From Eonycteris spelaea (Eukaryota; Chordata; Mammalia; Chiroptera; Pteropodidae): a DNA stretch of 64,000 nucleotides. Position 1 is the first letter of the stretch. The number at the start of each line of letters is the position of its first letter. The position numbers were made by a program, and so were the translations under genes. The notes beneath the pieces were generated by a model. The model was not told the origin of the DNA. It worked only from the letters and a program-made list of their open reading frames with translations, and did no database searches. Positions 1 through 12,404 of this stretch are shown here, piece after piece. The DNA lies in NCBI GenBank assembly GCA_003508835.1, contig PUFA01000072.1, positions 1,116,001-1,180,000 of the forward strand, written 5' to 3'.

Positions 1-2683
1 GGGCCCCAGGCTTCATCTAAGAGGGGGAAGGGGCCCAGGGAAGACTGCTTACAGTTCATTAAGTCCCAGCTTGGCCTTGCCAAACTCCACACCTGGGCTT
101 TGAAAACACCAGTGACTCTCCCTCTTTCAAAAAACAACCCAAGGGTTAAAAAAAGAAAAGAGAACACAGCTCGAACTCTCAGGGCCCCTAACTTCCCACT
201 TGCAGCAGGGTCCAGTGCCCTGAACCCCAAAAGCATGCAGTGACCTCCTCTCCCTTTAGCCTAGCACCAGCCCACACCCTAAGCTTTACTTCCTTGCTCT
301 GCAGGAGGCTGGGCCTGAAGCTGCCACCTCCGGAGAGCACACTCTGCCCCGCCTCAAAGCCTGTGGCCCTGGTGCTACTGGTGGCTGGGCCTAAGGGCCT
401 AGAAGGAGAACGAATCCTCCATGTGTAGAAAAAATTTTTTTGAACTCTCTGGAGTGAACCTAGCAATCTGTGTTTTGTTTTGTGTTGTTTTGCTTTTTCT
501 TGTTTTCTTTCAGCTCCTCATCTGTGAGCTTGCCTGTGATCCACAGCCAGAACCACTGTGTGGAGGGAGGTGGCTCTTCACTTCCCTTCTCTCAACAGGC
601 TCCCCTATTTGCCCAACCTGGGCCCTGACATGCCCTGAAATCCTTGCTCTTCCAGCTCATCTCATGCACCCTGACAGGAAACCCTCTGCTCCTCAGCTCT
701 CAAGTCCCTTCTCCTCAAGTCACACACCTAGACTTGGAAAGAGCCCAAGCAGGATCCTCCCCAAACTCAGGCAAAGAGAACTGGGTCCTCCCTCTCCTCA
801 TCTACCTTTCTGCCTCTCCCTGGAAAAGGAGCTGGTGAGATGGGAAACCAGGAAAGCAGAGGCTCAGTGCCTTCTCCATGTTCCTCATCCTTATTTCCAC
901 CCCTAGCAGCTCACGGCTGCCCAGTCAGCCTGCTCGTCCTTGCCATTGGCCCAAGGCCACTCCCTATAAGTTGTTGTGGAATCCACCCTCTCCGGGGCTG
1001 TCCCTGTAGCACTTTTCCAATGAGTTCCAAGCTGAGGAAAATGGAGAGGCTCCTATCCATTCCTTAGATTCTTAGTAGGCCAAAGATCCACATGAGGTTG
1101 CCAGACCAGGTCTCAGCTAGCTAGCCCCTGGGATGGAATGACTGATGCAGGCATCCCTCCCTGACACCATGAGCCCATGAATCCCCAAGGGGGAGAGCAA
1201 GATGAGAAAGACGACCCCAGTCTGTCTCTGCCAATACTCTAACCCTTTGTTTTTTAGAGAGAGGAGGGAGAATGAGTAGTAAGGGAATAGTCACTGTCCC
1301 CAGTTGGACATCTCTTTAGAAAGTGAAGGCCCAGAGCTCCTGGGGGGGGGGGGGGCGGACACGTACACTCTACTCCAGGCTGTGAATGGGTACCAGTCCA
1401 TGGCCTGTTAGGAACCAGAAGGTAAGCGGCAGGCAAGCAAGCGAAGCTTCATCTGTATTTGCAAGCCGCTCCCCAGCGCTAAGCATCACCACCTCAGCTC
1501 TACCTCACATCATCCGGCATTAGATTCTCACAGGAGCACCAGTCCCTGATGCCAAAAAGGTTGGGGACCGCTGCCCTACTCTATGAGGATGCATTTTTGG
1601 GACCTCTACCTGGAAACATGAGAACATAGGAAGCTCCAGCTTTCTTCCTTCCAACTTGCTAGAAGCCAGTGCCAAATGCTAGGCCCATGAATTGGTATTA
1701 GAACCTAAAGGCTAAATAAAAGTGAAGAAGGGGCAGGAAAAAAGGATGGGCAAAATTCCCAAGAGTCTGGGACAACCAGAAACAATGGACTGGGAGACTG
1801 ATGAGCTCCACTAGCAGTCAGGCTGAGTTCCTCACACAGGGACCAAGTCTCTCTGCCTCTCAATGGCCTTTGAAGCTGCAACCTGAGAAGCTCTTTGAAG
1901 CCAAACCCCAAAGAGGTCAGGACAGAACCCCTTGAAGCAACTTTCACAGGCTCCTCCAGCCCCATAGCAGCAGGACTCAGTGGAGCCTCTCTGCTCCTCC
2001 AGACTAATCAACTCCTGGACACTGTGACACCAGGCAAAGAGCCAAGAAGAGAGTCTGCCCAGAATGGGCTAGGCTGTCCTCCTTCCTCAGGCCTGGCCAC
2101 CACTGTCTCTGGACTAACCCAGAGTCATCCCATGCAAGGACTCCTGGGCCTGACCCAGAAGTAGACTCCCACTGCACAGGCTGGAATCCCCTTGCCCTAT
2201 CCTAGGCCTCCCATGCCCGTGGGAAGCCAGGCCTTTCTTCCTCCTCATTAGCAGCTGGGAGCCATCTCAGACACGCTTGAACTCTGCCAGTTCTCAACTA
2301 GAAAAAACAGAGCAGACTTGGAATAAGACCAAGGCCAATGCGGGGTAACCCTGGTGTCTTAGGGCTCTTTTCCAAACTTTCTGATCATTTCCAGGACCCC
2401 CACCGTAGGATCTACACTCAACTACCTGCCCACAACACCTCCGTGTCTCAGGTTCTCAGAGCCCCCGAAAGCTCCCAACCGCTTCAAAGCCTCCACTCGA
2501 GTTGCTCTTAACCTCTCCTCCAAGTCTTTCACAAACTCGCGATTCGAGGGTCCCTGGCCTTCCCTCCATTGTCCCCGGGCCCACATGCAGGGCCCTCCTG
2601 TGCCCTCAGTCTAGGAGGCTGCCGCAGAAACCCTCTGCCCCTGCCGCCCGCGCGTACGCGGCGACGCCATCTGTCCTCCTCAC
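1..2683 (-). other. SMARCD2: SMARCD2 intron 1 (partial)
   Basis: This is non-coding DNA downstream, on the minus strand, of the SMARCD2 exon 1 splice donor. No further SMARCD2 exon is recognisable before the left edge, so the remaining exons lie outside. Its open frames show no family resemblance. It holds a hAT-type repeat near 1.4-1.6 kb, a G run near 1342-1356, and low-copy sequence elsewhere. Confidence 0.7.
1378..1578. mobile_element. hAT-type non-autonomous DNA transposon remnant
   Basis: The stretch from a gtaccagtccatggcctg-like start to an aaaaaggttggggaccgctg-like end matches, from memory, a dispersed mammalian hAT-type repeat whose end reads ggttggggaccgctg. It is diverged and has internal deletions. 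Family naming is uncertain. Confidence 0.5.
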
Positions 2684-3420
2684 CTGGTACTGTGCTGCGG
2701 GGCCCGCGGGGCCATGGGGCGGAAGGCTGCGGCCCCGGGGCCCCCCACGCCTCCAGCCGGTCCCGGCCCCTGAGCGCCGGTCCAGGTAGCATGCCCGGTC
2801 CCGTTGGCGGAGGCGGCGCTCCCAAAGCTGCCGCCACCGCGCCCCCGCCGGGGCTCAGCGGGGGCAGCGGGAACCCGCCGCGCCACGGCCCGACATCGCT
2901 CCGTCCCGTCCGACGGTACCGTAATCCGGACTCCGGGCTCCGCGCTCCGAGACTTTCCGATCTAAATTCGGGGGTTCTGGGGGTTTGTTGATCTGGGTTC
3001 TGGGATTTTCCTAATCTAAGTTCCCGAGTTCCTCACAGACCAGGTTTGGGGCAGAGCCGATCCCGATTCTGGTCTGCCCGGGAAATCCTGGATCCGGGAT
3101 CTACTACGGGCCTTACTGCAGCCCCCGGCCTCCGGAGGTTTGGCCGCCTGAGCCCAGTTAGCCCAGAGGCGGTGACTAACTCGCTGCTCCCCCTCCCCCG
3201 CCCGGCCCAGCGCGGAGCCCCGCTTCTGCACGGCCGCCCAATGCCAGGATGCCTCCTCAAATCCCGCCCCTCGCGAGACCCGCCCCTAACACGCACGGCC
3301 CCTAACTGCCAGCCCCAGAGCCCCTCCCACGTCCCTTGGGCCGGCCCATAACGGGAGGGGCGGGGCGGAAGCTGCTCAAGGAAACGCCGAGCTAGGCGCG
3401 GGGTCAGAGGTCGAAGGTCA
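2600..3420 (-). promoter_or_regulatory. SMARCD2: CpG-island promoter of SMARCD2
   Basis: This is a dense GC- and CpG-rich block surrounding and lying upstream (to the right) of the SMARCD2 start codon. It contains several GC-box-like motifs such as gggaggggcggggcgg near 3352-3368. No TATA box is evident, as expected for a housekeeping CpG promoter. The transcription start is not resolved; it should lie between about 2.9 and 3.4 kb. Confidence 0.65.
2684..2896 (-). CDS. SMARCD2: SMARCD2 (BAF60B) coding exon 1, 5' end of the gene
   Basis: SMARCD2 is a subunit of the SWI/SNF (BAF) chromatin-remodelling complex. It is nuclear and important in granulocyte differentiation. Only the N-terminal exon is inside the window. 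The start codon is at 2896-2894 (MSGRG...), and the exon ends with a CAG/gtgagg donor at 2684/2683. The Gly/Pro/Ala-rich N-terminus characteristic of BAF60B is recognisable in pieces: LSPGGGAVAAALGAPPPP, GPGMLPGPALRG and GPAGGVGGPGAAAFRPM. These pieces lie in three different frames. Compared with the human protein, recalled as 72 codons for this exon (216 nt), the exon here is 213 nt. Three separate single-base deletions are needed to thread it, near 2879, 2765 and 2712, all in G/C runs. Read literally, the frame stops after 13 codons. I attribute this to sequence error, because the net loss is exactly three bases and the rest is conserved. The gene continues to the left, beyond position 1. 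Confidence 0.88.
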
Positions 3421-3952
3421 CCTAGGGTTTCAGCAGTGGAAACTAGAGAAATGTTGAGCTCTCCCAGGTGTAGTCGACTCGTCGAGATCCCTGGCCACAC
3501 TCCTTGAAATAGTTTTGGTCAAGTCTCCTCTTTACATTTTCAGCATTAAAGACTCAACTTAGATCAGAACCCACCAACTTGACTTACTTTCAAAGTCCAT
3601 CCTGGTGGCTCAGAGCTGCTAAAGGACATGGGCTGCCCCAGACCGATCCAGCTATGTTAAGGGTTGACTTAGCCAAATGCCAGAGTTGTTATCGCATATT
3701 TTTAACGAGGCTCTGCCTCACTTTAAGGAAGCCTAGTACTTTACTCCATAGGAAATGTTTCTAGGCGCAGGAACTTTGCGTTATGAGAAAACGCAAATAA
3801 GATCTTTCTCTAGGATTTATAGCACCTCATTTTCAAAACTTAAATATCTTTTCGGCAACCACTGTTCTCTATCAGAAAGTACTCAAAATAAAGTGCTTCA
3901 ACTATGCCTGGAAGCCTGCACCCTTGGTGGTCGGGGTTTCTTCCCATGACAC

Positions 3953-4130
3953 AGTGCTTCTTAAACTTTAATGAGCATGAGGAACATCTGGGGCTCTTTT
4001 GTTAAAAATTTGGATTATGAGCTCAGTGGGCCTGGGGACTGGGGTAGGGCTCAAGATAATCTGCGCTTCTAAACAAGCTCCCAAGTGATGCTGTTGCTAC
4101 TCAGATAACACTTTGGGGAAGCCAAGATAG
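3953..4130 (+). mobile_element. MER5/Charlie-type hAT fragment
   Basis: It starts with an agtgcttcttaaactttaatg-like terminal motif and continues through ggggctcttttgtt and aagctcccaagtgatgctg. That order matches the common mammalian non-autonomous hAT repeats of the MER5/Charlie group. It is diverged and old. Confidence 0.6.
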
Positions 4131-5067
4131 AGACTTACATAAAGCCTCTGCTTCACGTTTTCACACCCAACCAGGTCTTGCACCATAGCACCCCAGATAC
4201 TTCCTGCTGCTGCTTTCCTTTCCCTTGGTCTCAGAGATGCCTCTCCTCTTTCTCCCTAAAAGTGGGTTATCGGCCAGTCTGAGAACAGACCACTGGAAGT
4301 GTTAAAGTCCTGAACCAGGGCCTCTCTCCACCCTGCAAGGTGGATAAAGAATTCACAATAAAGCAGTTAATGTCCCTTTCAACCCTCTCAAGCTCCTAGA
4401 GCAACAGTAGTTCTAGAGGTAGTAAGGGCAAATCCTCTGAGAAGCTATTCCAAAATAGGCCCGCCAGCCACTCCTCAATTCTCACTCTCATTTTCTCTCT
4501 CATTTATTCTCTCTTTCTCTCTCTCTCTCTCCCTCCCTCCCTATCCCCATTACCTCTCATTGCAATGACTCCCAGTGTTATATGTTAAAAATAAGACTCC
4601 AAAGATAATTCTGATACAACCCCGCTTGTAGAGACTCTTTAATCTAGAAGAGAGTCTACCTAATAAGTGCATTTAAAGACAGATAAAACAGTTAAATGAA
4701 ATTAACTATTATCTCTTGCTTAAAACCCTCCTTAGCTCCCATTGCTCTTAAGTTGAATGTCACACTCCCTCCCACAACACATAAGGTTCTGCAGGGCCTG
4801 CCTCCTGCTTACCTTCTTGGGCTCATTTTAAATCACTGCTCTTGGCTCTCTAAGAGTCAGTCAAGAGGTTTTCCTAGCAATTTCCAAAACTGCTAAGCCC
4901 CTTCCCACCTCAGAACCTCTCTTCCCCCAGCTCTTCCTTAACTTTTCTGCTGTCTCCCCTTATGACTTCCCACCAAGTGATTATCACAATATGTAATTAC
5001 TTATTTATGTGTACACAGGTTTACTGTCTGATCTGGGTCCCTCACTAAAATATACTCTTATGAAGGC

Positions 5068-5345
5068 AGGAACAATTTTTTTTTAATGAGGTGAGATTCA
5101 CAATACATAAAATTAACCATTTTAAACAGTTCAGTGGCATTTAGTACATTCACACTGTTGTATAATCACTATCTATAACTAGTTCTAAAATATTTTCATC
5201 ACCCCAAAAGAAAATCCCATACCCATCAAGCAGTTGCTTCCCATTACCCCCACCTCCTAATTCCTGGTACCCATTCTGATTATTTATTACCTGTTCTGAT
5301 TATTTCATATAAGTGGAATCTTATGTGGCTTTTGTGTCTGGAGAT
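5068..5345 (-). mobile_element. Old L1 3' end fragment
   Basis: A T run followed by ccattttaaacagttcagtggc and tacattcacactgttgtata is the complement of an L1M-type 3' untranslated region. The T run is the reversed poly(A) tail, so the element reads on the minus strand. Confidence 0.6.
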
Positions 5346-8274
5346 AATATTGGTAGTCACCCAATAGGCAAATGGGATCTGATACTTCACTTTGGCACAA
5401 TTCAGGACCTTGTGAAAAGAGAACACTAAGTTAACAATGAAGAATCCACAGAGATGGGGGGAGGGAAGGCCATTCCCACTGTTACCCTCAAAGGATTAAT
5501 GAAGACTTCTTTGATGAGATTATGCAAAAGAGGTTATGAATGAGTTAAAACAAAAAAAATAGAGTAAGACTCAAAGGCACGAAACAGTACAATTAGTTTT
5601 GCTGGATCATCAAGTGTGAAGATAGAAAGCTCCTCTGTGTGCAAACTGAGGTCGCAGTTCTCAATACACATATTTTCATACAGTCTCACAGGTAAAACTC
5701 CTGGAGAGTAGGGACCTCCAATAGTAGAAACAGATACCAGGATTCAAGAAGCGGGCTTCAGGTCTGCAGCCCAAGTGACATTACTGGAATTTCTGGAGCC
5801 CAAGTATGGTTCATGAGTTTATCATTTGTTCTCTTCCCATACAAGGTAGAGGGTTATATAGCACATTCAGGGACTAAATCTTTCTTGGATCCATCTTACC
5901 CATCTTAGGTCAGATCCTCAGCATCTCTTCTACAACCTACCCAACTGATCTCTCTGCTAATAGGCCATCCTACCTTCTACCCCTTGCCAATTTTAGTCCA
6001 AGACAGCAAATCTGATCATGTCTCTCCATTTCCCCATATTTGTGCCTTCCATTACCTTTGGCAGTGGGCTTTAAACCCACTGTGGTCCCGCAGGTTTCTC
6101 AGAGCTGTTGGGGAGAGCTGAGGTGAGGTGAGAAGGCAGGGCTAGGAGTTCCTCCCCTGCTCCACCTACCCCTACTCCTATCCCTGCTTCAACCAAGGAG
6201 CTCCATTTTAATTGTTTTATATACTGAGTGACCTTGTGAGGTTTCTTTGGCAGAAAAGGTCACATAGCTCTAAAATGTTTAAAAGCCGAAGGCTTATAGA
6301 AGAGTATATTTTTAAACTTTTCAGCATTACATAAATCGGCTCTTTATTCTCTCACCTCCACCTACCTCTCTAGCTTTATTTTCTACCAATATCCCATGTA
6401 TTCTACCATCAAGCCACACTGAACTTGCCCTTCTCTGAACATGCAGAGGCCTTTTCACGCTGTGGTTCTTCTACCTATGATGTCACTAGATTGCAAGCTC
6501 CTCCAAGGCTGGAGCTCTGTCTTGACACTGTGATCTTGATACCTAGAACTATCTTTGACACGAAGTTAAATATTCAGTACATATTTGTTAAATGAATAAG
6601 TGTTCTTCCCCAGTTCTTTGATATGCAAGGACCTGTTTATATTTCTCAAGGCAAACTCAAAAGTACTACCTCTAAAATTTTCCCTGACTTCCTATCCCCG
6701 CCCTCCAACTGCCACCATCAATTTATTTTCTTTTCTGTTTTCCATAGCACTTGGTCTAAATTTCTGTAAGAGTACTCATCATATTGTGCTGTGGCTTTTG
6801 TTTGGGGCTTTGTCTCCATCTACACGCCCCTCCAGTGTGAACTCCAGGAAGACTAGGACAGTGCAGAAACATCTGCTCAGGAAATAAGGCTGATAAAATT
6901 TACCTCCACTTCTCCACCCAGACCTCTGCATGATCAGGAGTTAACCCAGTGGGGCAGAAGATTAAAAACGGCTTAATTGTAAGTTAACTTTAGCTTCCAA
7001 ATCCTTCTTGATCTTTTGAGCTCTAGCTCTTGTAGACTTATTGCTTTGTGACCTTCCACCTGGATTCCTGAAGTTTTTTTTGTTTACTCCTTAGCCCAGA
7101 TCTTATCCTCACCTTGACTCTAATGGGCCACCAAGGTTGATTCACTTAATACTAACTCTTGATTTTAATCCTTAATCTATCTGCTCTTTTAATTCTGGTT
7201 AAGACTGTACTAATCCTAATTAACCACTTAGCCCCTATAAACAGCAAGTTGCCTCAGAGTCATGCACTGACAGCCCTTACATTAAAAAGCAGGTAAGGGA
7301 GAGAGTCTTGAAGGATCAGGGAAGCAGCAGATTTGGGGACCGCAAAAACAAAGTAAAACAGTCAAAAGACAGATGTAGCTTCAGAAGAGAACAGCTCTCT
7401 AGTTTAGGTTTCTTCTGCTTTTGGCAGGTTCAGATCTGCTTCTTCCATAACCCAGTCTCACCACCATCACTACTTGGGCCAAAGCAATTAACTGTTTGAA
7501 GGTACGACTTTCCACTTCTCTAGAAAAGCACTGTTCACAAATAGGTTAGCTGGGATAAGCCCATTTGCCGAAATTTAATTCACCAAGTGACCAATTTATA
7601 ATATTATCAGAACTTAAAAGAAACTATTTTGCATAATATGACTACATTTATTAAATGGGATTGTATTAACAGCATTAAAGATGTTGAAATTTAAGATTTT
7701 AATAAAAGAAATGGAAGTTAAGGCCAATATGTCATTGAGGAATTAGAAAAAGGATGATAAAAATGTAAACATGTGACAAAATAGAAAATGACATTCAAAA
7801 GAACCTGAAAACAATAAGCAGGTGAAAAGTCCTGCCAAATATAAGCGCAGAAACTTTGGTTTCTAGCAGGGAGTTATTAGGATGTTGATTTGCAGAAATA
7901 TTTAACATAAATGAGACAAACCATTCAACATCACAAGGACAAAGGAGGTGGCTCGTTACTATGATAGAGACATAGATTTGATGTACATTAAACAGGAAAA
8001 CGAATTTGTAAAGGACAAAAAAAGTGAACATACTAAAAATGAGGTCTGGTAAAAATAAACAAACAAATAAATAAAAATGAGGTCTAGTAAGAAATTTACT
8101 AGAAAGCAACAGGATCAATCACATCACAAATCCGTTTTATTGGAAATAACATACTAAAGTGATACCCAAATTGAGAAATTGGCAAAAAATTTCCCCAAAA
8201 TGCATTCTCATATGAAACTAAAGTTTTGATTACTAATACTGAAAAATACTTTTATGAATAGTAAATATTTTCAG

Positions 8275-8400
8275 ACTTTTTTAAAAACAGCTTTATTGAA
8301 ATACGATTGACATCAATCAACTGTACATATTTAAATTGCACAAGTTGATAAATTTTTACATATATTCATATTTTCATAAGAATTTTAAATTACCATGTGA
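8275..8400 (-). mobile_element. Old L1 3' fragment
   Basis: The segment acagctttattgaaatacg followed by gacatcaatcaactgtacat resembles the reversed 3' region of mammalian L1M elements. It is short and diverged. Confidence 0.45.
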
Positions 8401-8884
8401 CTTCAAATTTATTATTCCTTAAAATATTACCATGAAGATAAGATAAAAACCTATCAAAAACTTTCTGGAATTCTCCGAAAGCTTTTAAAGCTAGCCCGTA
8501 CAATAGTAATTGCTGAGAACTTTATGAAGAGGTAAAAGAAACACCTTTTTGGATAAATGATATCATGGGTCCACCCACTTTGCCCTTTTGAACTGTTTGG
8601 GTTGGGATGAGTTGAGGGCATAATCTTTGACGAGCACAGTTCCTCTATTCTTCCCTACTGACAGAAGATTCCAGAGGTGGAGATGACAAACCAAGCTTAT
8701 TGGCTGGAAGAGTGGTGATGCTGTCTTCTCTGGACAGATCCAAATTCTCATTCTCATCACCACTTTTAGGGGTAAGGGGTGGAAAAGCAGAATGAAAATG
8801 GAAAGCACTCACGACACCAAGAATCCTCTGAAGGAGCTATGCAACGCTTCCCCACAAGGAAAATTAAGGTTTGAAGTCACTCTT

Positions 8885-9065
8885 TCAGAGACTCTCAGGT
8901 CATTCAATTACTCAATATTGAGTGCATACTATGTGCAGGCATTGTTCTGGATACTAAGGATACAGCAACAAACAAGACAGACAGAAAGCATGGGACATAG
9001 TCTGTGGAGAAAACAACAAACAGATAAACAAACAGATATATACAGTGGTATGCTGGTAAGTGTTT
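8885..9065 (+). mobile_element. L2-type LINE fragment
   Basis: It contains the pattern ttgagtgcatactatgtgcaggcattgttctgg followed by gatacagcaacaaacaagac, the recurring 3' signature of mammalian L2. Confidence 0.55.
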
Positions 9066-9674
9066 AACAACCAGTTCTCAAAAACAATCCCCCAAAATAA
9101 AAGAAAAAAAAAAAACTACTTTGTAATCTTTGACAGTTTTAGTGATGTATATATTTCCACCATGGGTGGCTGTTTTCAAACTACTAACCTGATATCATTA
9201 AATGCAGAGTTGGGAAGAGATGGGCTAACCTATATGAGCTGGCCTAGAACACCACTGGATATTTAACTTAACATCAGGTAGTGGTATGTGCTATAAAGAA
9301 AAATAAAGCTCAACAGTTTTAGGGAGAGCAGTCAGGAAAGGCCTGTCTGAGACTGTAAGAGGAAGACAGACTACTATTTATTGAACACCTGTTTGGTGTC
9401 AAAAACAATGGTAGCTATATATATGTATACACCAGATGAGGAAATGAGAAGCTGTGCAATTTTCCCACTGTCCCAAAGCTAGTAAGACATTGAAGAGGGA
9501 TTCATAGACAGGCCTGTCTGGCCCCAAAGCTCCTATTCCATCTGACATTCTCCTTCAAACTATCAGTCAGAAGAAGACAAGGCATTGGGACAACTGGGGT
9601 ATAAGAAAGGCAGTTGCCTTAGGCAGCCCCAAAGAGTTAATCCCAGGACAAGAAGCCATTCGCCCATAGTCTAA

Positions 9675-9696
9675 AAAAGAAAAAAAAAAAAAAAAA

Positions 9697-9735
<39 letters not shown>
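9675..9735. repeat. A-run and (TA)n simple repeat
   Basis: A poly(A) run of about 20 bases is followed by alternating TA units up to 9735. It may be the decayed tail of an otherwise unrecognised retroposon. Confidence 0.85.
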
Positions 9736-9737
<2 letters not shown>

Positions 9738-10199
9738 CAGTTCTTAAGACTTAACTGGACACCAAAATTGCCAGCTACATTAATAATTTCCCTGCCTGCC
9801 ACCCCATACAGAGAGTAGTGAAGATCCTCCAAGTCTATTTCCTTATCCATAAAATGGGGTTAATAGTAATATCTCCCTTGAATGTAGTTATAATGAATAC
9901 AGGTAATCACTATTCTTCTGAAAAAAAAAAATCGAAATCCTCAAATTTCACTGCACCAAAGGAACTCAGCCCAAGCCTCAGCGTCAGGCCATGGACAGAG
10001 TGGGAGCCAAGGACAGAACAGGATGTTCATGATAATGGCCTAAGGGAAAATGTCCTGACAAGCGACCCTCGGAAGCCTTTCGTCATGGAAGCTGAGGAAA
10101 GCGGTCTCGAGGTGGAAAGAGGCAACAGAGAATTTACTTGCTCACCCCCATTTTTAGGGCTCACTGCTCCCTCCTGAGCGGGGGTGGTGGGGGGAGCAA

Positions 10200-10930
10200 G
10201 GGCACAGGCGCATTTGGCAGGAAGTGAAGAAGGAAATTTCAGTTTGCTCAAGCTTGTGTGTGGGAGGGGCACGAAAAGGACTTTTCGGATATTCGCAAAG
10301 AGTTCCGCCAAATCCATCTCCCAGCTCACCCAGAAGAGCTGAGAGATGTCCCGGGCAGAACTTCGAGCCAGTGAGAAACGGAGGTCCAACGGCAAATCAG
10401 CTCCACGGCCCAAGGCGGGAAAGCGGCCGCGCGCGCAGTCCACTCCCGCGCTAAACGGCTCGCGTGTTCAGGCCACACCACCAGATGACCAGGCACAGGG
10501 GAGGACAACTCCTTGTTTTCCCGATAGATATATAATTTGCAACAACAACCCCTTTTCTTACGTTTTCATGTTGTCTTATTTAATTGCCATTATATTAAGT
10601 CAAATACGCGCTTTTCGCCAAGCAGGGTCCAGGATTCCCTACCCTCATCTTCCCCGCGCACCCCTCCTCCGATTTTAGCGTCCTGCCGGCCCCGTTGGTT
10701 TCAGCCAATACTGACTAAGTTTCTGCGTTGACGTCACGAGTTTCTGGGCAGATCAGGAAACTCCTCCGGTCCGTAGCATCCTCGTGCGCCCCCGCCTGGT
10801 GGTGCCTACGAGAGCTTCCAAACGGTCTGAGCGCGTGGCGGTGCCTGAGAACGCAGTAGGCGAGGCGGCGGAGCCAGCGAATCGGCTGAGCGACCTGAAG
10901 AGTGGCGGGAGCAGCGAGGAGAGGCCCTCA
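10200..10930 (+). promoter_or_regulatory. TCAM1: GC-rich promoter block and putative non-coding first exon of TCAM1
   Basis: This GC/CpG-rich block lies inside AT-rich intergenic DNA. A CCAAT box (cagccaat, 10702-10709) is followed by a perfect cAMP-response element (TGACGTCA, 10729-10736). Downstream is a GC-rich, ATG-free stretch that ends in a plausible splice donor (cctca/gtgaga at 10930/10931). The first coding exon of TCAM1 at 13.5 kb is itself preceded by a good acceptor (tttctctctag at about 13500-13510), so an untranslated exon here spliced to it is attractive. A testis gene driven through a CRE would fit CREM-type spermatid control. Promoter character is supported by composition and motifs; the link to TCAM1 is inference. 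Confidence 0.45.
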
Positions 10931-11282
10931 GTGAGAATTTAGGTTTTGTTTTGTTCGCTTAGATTCATGCCGGTGTCTCCTCCCAGCTTTCCTATGGAAT
11001 CTATGGAGATCGGGCTTCATGGCGGGCTTCGCCTCCTCACACTTTAGTGGGCCGGAAACCGTGAGGAGCACGCACCGGAGTATTTTTTCCACATATATTT
11101 TTAAATGTTTTAAATACCAGCTGCCTTTAAAAGCCTTCATGGCCTGCTGGGCTGAGAACGTGAGAGCCACGTCGTGACTAGGCTAGGGAGAAGACTCCTT
11201 CGGGGAGAGAATGGGCCTTATCCTTTGTATGGAAACGGTGGGCCCACGCCCTCACGCAAATATTTGTAAATATTTGATCTAG

Positions 11283-11420
11283 TTCTTCATTCATTCATTC
11301 ATTCATTCGTTCATAGTTGTTGAATGCCTACAACTATTCTGGGCACTTGTGACGAGAAAACAAAGGGCCCTGTTCTCATGGAGCTTACAGTTCAGGGTAG
11401 ACAGACAGACAATATAACAA
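11283..11420 (+). mobile_element. L2 3' fragment
   Basis: (ATTC)n is followed by gttgttgaatgcctacaact, then tctcatggagcttacagttcagg and gacagacaatataac. This order is diagnostic of the L2 3' end. Confidence 0.65.
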
Positions 11421-12404
11421 GCCTAAGGAGTAATGAGAATGTGTGAGGAAGAGCGTGCTATGGGAACAGAGCCGTAGCAGTGGTGCAGACGGCCCCTGAG
11501 GTTGCAAAGAAGGTGCATAGCCAGCGTCATCATTGCAGATACATTGAACTGGGTGAAGGAGCGTTCGGGGAGGAAGAGGAAATCCAGGTAGAAGGGAGAG
11601 AGTGCAAAGGCTGGAATGTGATTCAGATGTGTGTAAGAAACTGCAAGAAATCCTAGACTATAAATGGATGGTGAGAACCCCAAATTTGGACAGAAAGTCC
11701 ATGTCATGGCATAGCCAAAGCAGTCCAACAGCATCTAAGTGTCTGTCGCCCTCCCTTCACTGCCTACTGCTCTCCCTGCAACCCTGTGGTGGCTGGAGTA
11801 CTAGAAATTCAGACAGTTTAGACCTTTGATTTGGGATATAATCTACAGGGTAAGCAAAAGAAATTTCAAAGTTTTAAAAATTCTTTTCCCTTAGAGATGG
11901 CTATCGTTTTCCTTAAAAATAAATATATATTTTCTTGTTTTAGTACCTGATCATAAAATGCCATTGAATACTAGAATGAAATATTAGAGTCGTGGAGATA
12001 TGGGCGGGGGGGGAGGGTGGGGATACTTGAAATAACATAGAACAAAGTACGTCTTAGTATGAGAATGAAAATGGAAAGGAGTCCCACTTCCATTTTCTTG
12101 TATTTGTTTATGGGGCATGAACATACACTAGTGGCAACCACAAGGGAAAACCAACTAGCTTGACTTACAGTATTCAGAGATTGGAAATCTTGATTTAGCT
12201 AAGAGTCCAGGAGCAAAATAGTCCATGAGATTATTTCACAGCAAGACCAGGCTTTTCATAGAAAGGTAAAATCAGCAAGCTAAGGAGAGATGAATAAAGT
12301 AGGAGGAGCTCTTGGATTAACCTCTGTTCAGAATTGTGACACTGTGGCCCCATCAAAGCACAGATAATCTGGACTCATTGATTTATAAAGAAGCAATGAA
12401 GAAC

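Larger units (their letters stand above)
3421..10160. other. Intergenic, repeat-bearing, no gene seen
   Basis: This is AT-richer intergenic DNA between the SMARCD2 promoter and the TCAM1-side promoter block. Identified content is a hAT-type repeat (3.95-4.13 kb), two old L1 3' fragments (5.1-5.3 and 8.3-8.4 kb), an L2-type fragment (8.9-9.1 kb), a CT-rich tract near 4.50-4.54 kb and an A/TA simple repeat (9.68-9.73 kb). None of the short open frames resembles a known protein. Confidence 0.6.

Noticed and set aside
2684..2896. True loss of SMARCD2 by a stop after 13 codons
   Set aside because: Three one-base losses restore the frame to a net in-frame change and the rest is conserved. Sequence error is far more likely in this gene.
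2569..2991. Plus-strand open frame of 140 codons over SMARCD2 exon 1
   Set aside because: It is antisense to the Gly/Pro/Ala-rich first exon and is a compositional shadow.
10346..10678. Open frame beginning MSRAELRASEKRRS in the GC-rich block
   Set aside because: No recognised family. It switches from basic low-complexity to unrelated hydrophobic sequence and lies upstream of the CRE/CCAAT motifs. It is better explained as a CpG-rich promoter region.
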